Part shown: positions 62,180-64,000 of the stretch, piece by piece
Layout of the letters: the number at the start of each line of letters is the position of its first letter
How positions within the stretch are numbered: position 1 is the first letter of the stretch
Source of the DNA: Streptomyces sp. Ag109_O5-1
GTDB lineage: Bacteria > Actinomycetota > Actinomycetes > Streptomycetales > Streptomycetaceae
DNA length: 64,000 nt
Assembly (NCBI RefSeq): GCF_003814875.1
Contig: NZ_RKQF01000001.1
Location: 8,370,001-8,434,000 of the forward strand
Reading direction: 5' to 3'
Translations under genes and position numbers: made by a program
Notes under the pieces: generated by a model
Database searches by the model: none
Told to the model about the DNA's origin: nothing
What the model saw: the letters and a program-made list of their open reading frames with translations, nothing else

Positions 62180-63658
62180 CTACGAGACGCTGCGCAGGGC
62201 GTCGGCCGGGCGCATCCGGGAGGCGCGCCAGCCGCCCATCGCGCCGGCGATCAGACCGCCGGCGACCGCGAGGCCGACCGCGAGGGCGATGGTGGTGAGG
62301 GAGACGGGCGCGGTCAGCGCGATCTCCAGGGTGTTCTGGGTGGACTGCTGGCCGGGACCGCCGCCGCCCGGGCCGCCGCCCATGCCGCCACCGCCGCCGG
62401 TGGAGCCCATCTGGGCGGTGAGCTTGGGGCTGATCGCGGTGACCGCGTAGGCCGCGCCGACACCGAGGGCGATACCGAGGGCGCCGCCGATCAGGCCGTT
62501 CACCATGGACTCGCCGACGACCTGGCGGGTCACCTTGCGGCTCGGCCAGCCGAGGGCCTTCAGGGTGCCGAACTCACGGACCCGGCGGGAGACCGCGGAG
62601 GAGGTCAGCAGGGCCGCCACCAGGAAGGCCGCCGCGAGGACCGCGATGGACAGCCACTTGCCGACGCTGGTGGCGAGGCTGGAGGCGGTGGAGAGGGAGC
62701 CGGAGACGGTGGACGCCAGGTCGGCGGAGGTGGTGACCGTCGTACCGGAGATGTTGGACTGGATCTCCTTCTTCACGGTGGAGATCTGCTTGGAGTCGGT
62801 CGCCTTGACGTAGATCGTGGTGACCTCGTTCTTGGCGTCGCCCAGCGTCTGCGCCAGCTTCAGCGGGATGAACAGGTCGGTGGTGGACTCGCTGCTGTCC
62901 GGGGTGGCGATGCCGATGATCGTGAACTTGGTGCCGGAGATCTTGAACGTCGAGCCGACCTTGTACTTCTTCTCCTTGGCGTACGACTTGCTGACCACCG
63001 CGACCTTGGTGCCGGTCTGCGAGGAGGTGAAGGTCCTGCCCGAGGTGATCTTCATCGAGGCCAGCGGGCCGAGGCCCTGGTGGGCGACGTCGACGCCGAC
63101 CACGGAGTAGCTGTTGACGTTGAAGTTGGCGCCGCCGCCCTGGACCTGCGGCTGGCCGCCGCCCGAGCTGCTGCCGCTGCCGCCGCCCGGCTGCCCCTGG
63201 CCGCTGCTGCTGTTGCTGCTGCTGCCCGTGGTGGTCTTCGCCTTGCCCTGGGTGAAGGAGCCGTCGACCTTGGTGACGTTCAGGGAGAGCGCTCCGACCG
63301 CGTTCTCCACGCCCTTCTGCGAGGCGACCTTTGTCACAAGGGAGGACTTCAGGGCCTGACCGCCCTGAGTCATCACCCGGTCCGAGCTCTGCTTGGTGCT
63401 GCTGCTGGACTTGGCGCCGAACTTGAAGCTCGGGCCGCCGGAGCTGCCCGAGGTGGGCGCGGACTGGGCCTTGGTCACCGTCATGTCGGTGCCGAGGCCG
63501 TAGAGCGACTGGAGGACCTTGTCCTGCGCCTTGGACATGCCGGCCGACACCGAGCTGACCGTGATGACCAGCGCGATTCCGAGCGCCAGACCCAGTGCGA
63601 TGACGAGGGCCGCCTTCTTTCTACGGCCCAGCTCGCGCTTGAGATAGATGCCAAACAT
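62180..63658 (-). CDS. FtsX/MacB-type ABC transporter permease
   Basis: A 492-residue permease with an N-terminal helix (AALVIALGLALGIALVITV), a large extracytoplasmic MacB-PCD-like domain containing serine/glycine-rich low-complexity stretches (about residues 70-180), and three C-terminal helices including LKALGWPSRKVTRQVV. ATG 63658 is the start. It functions with the ATPase downstream. The transported molecule is unknown. Confidence 0.9.
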   Translation of the reverse strand: MFGIYLKRELGRRKKAALVIALGLALGIALVITVSSVSAGMSKAQDKVLQSLYGLGTDMTVTKAQSAPTSGSSGGPSFKFGAKSSSSTKQSSDRVMTQGGQALKSSLVTKVASQKGVENAVGALSLNVTKVDGSFTQGKAKTTTGSSSNSSSGQGQPGGGSGSSSGGGQPQVQGGGANFNVNSYSVVGVDVAHQGLGPLASMKITSGRTFTSSQTGTKVAVVSKSYAKEKKYKVGSTFKISGTKFTIIGIATPDSSESTTDLFIPLKLAQTLGDAKNEVTTIYVKATDSKQISTVKKEIQSNISGTTVTTSADLASTVSGSLSTASSLATSVGKWLSIAVLAAAFLVAALLTSSAVSRRVREFGTLKALGWPSRKVTRQVVGESMVNGLIGGALGIALGVGAAYAVTAISPKLTAQMGSTGGGGGMGGGPGGGGPGQQSTQNTLEIALTAPVSLTTIALAVGLAVAGGLIAGAMGGWRASRMRPADALRSVS

Positions 63659-63768
63659 CCCGTTCCTCGCAGGTTCTTGGCGCCCGCTGTGGGCGCCGCA
63701 TCAAGCTAGGGAGAAACCTTTGAGTCGCACTGAGTAAAGGATGTGTCAGAGCTGAGAAAACGGGCACT

Positions 63769-63787
63769 CTTATCAAACTTTCATAAG
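63769..63787. promoter_or_regulatory. AT-rich inverted repeat upstream of the exporter operon
   Basis: CTTAT at 63769-63773 and ATAAG at 63783-63787 flank a symmetrical CAAACTTTC centre. The whole is strikingly AT-rich. It lies between the permease start (63658) and the divergent secreted-protein gene, so it may be an operator or promoter for either. Confidence 0.4.
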
Positions 63788-63858
63788 ACAGCAAATTCCT
63801 ATCTCGTCGAGTGGGTCCTCCCAGGAAACCGCTGTTGGATGCGGTGTACGGTCCCGGG

Positions 63859-64000
63859 ATGCGCGATTCCTCTCGGCTGACCCGGCGTGCCGCCCTCGGA
63901 CTGACGGCCGCCGCTCTTCCCCTGGCCGCAGCGTCCCCTGCCTCGGCCGCCACCACCGTGGTGGGCGGCGAGCGGCTGGCCCGCGGCGGGATACAGGTGC
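63859..64000 (+). CDS. Secreted protein with Tat-like signal peptide (3' end outside window)
   Basis: Only the first 47 codons are visible. ATG 63859 starts a twin-arginine-type signal peptide (LTRRAALGLTAAALPLAAA, then an Ala-x-Ala site). The beginning of the mature part (VVGGERLARGGIQV) resembles the start of Streptomyces D-alanyl-D-alanine carboxypeptidases, but too little is present to be sure. Confidence 0.5.
   Translation, partial: MRDSSRLTRRAALGLTAAALPLAAASPASAATTVVGGERLARGGIQV

Overview
The window is high-GC actinobacterial chromosome, almost certainly Streptomyces. The evidence is strong GC bias at third codon positions, GTG/TTG starts, the anti-sigma ATPase / XRE-DUF5753 / DUF397 triad, a PF04672-type SAM methyltransferase, and many GTGA/ATGA start-stop overlaps. 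No rRNA, tRNA, CRISPR array or intact transposase was seen.

The left half (about 1-34 kb) reads as an anti-phage defence island built on a class 1 DISARM-like core split into two operons. The plus-strand operon holds drmA (cut by the left edge), drmB, a small SF1 helicase-like ATPase, a membrane protein of unknown function and a PD-(D/E)XK nuclease-like protein. The minus-strand operon holds a 2125-residue protein combining a Ser/Thr kinase, a DEAD-like helicase, DUF1998 and a C-terminal nuclease-like domain, followed by drmD (SNF2-type helicase), drmMI (adenine methyltransferase) and an EcsC-family protein. The drmC phospholipase-D gene is not in the window. Between the two operons lie a frameshifted toxin/antitoxin-like pair (PIN-like protein with an XRE-ImmA/IrrE regulator) and the regulatory triad. 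Divergent from the kinase-helicase is a second giant protein: DUF4011, SF1 helicase, an embedded PD-(D/E)XK domain and DUF3320. Directly after it are degraded fragments: a BREX type 2 pglZ C-terminus in pieces and a possible helicase tail. They suggest that an older BREX-2 locus decayed here.

From 35 to 44 kb there are small membrane proteins, a GAF-PP2C phosphatase, a truncated SDR, a luciferase-like flavin oxidoreductase next to a MarR regulator, a DUF6518-like membrane protein, a frameshifted Gmad2 pseudogene, a DUF4142 protein and a SAM methyltransferase. The density of broken genes marks this as an unstable junction.

From 44 kb to the right end the content is ordinary accessory and core Streptomyces: a PadR-controlled MacB/FtsX-type ABC exporter; a stand-alone sugar-binding protein; an alpha-glucosidase plus binding protein and two permeases (maltose/trehalose/alpha-glucoside uptake, with an unusual domain inserted in the first permease); a two-component system; an EEP-family phosphodiesterase; a truncated polyprenyl synthetase; MazG-like, DoxX, NTF2-like and aldo/keto reductase genes; a second FtsX/ATPase exporter; and the start of a secreted protein at the right edge.
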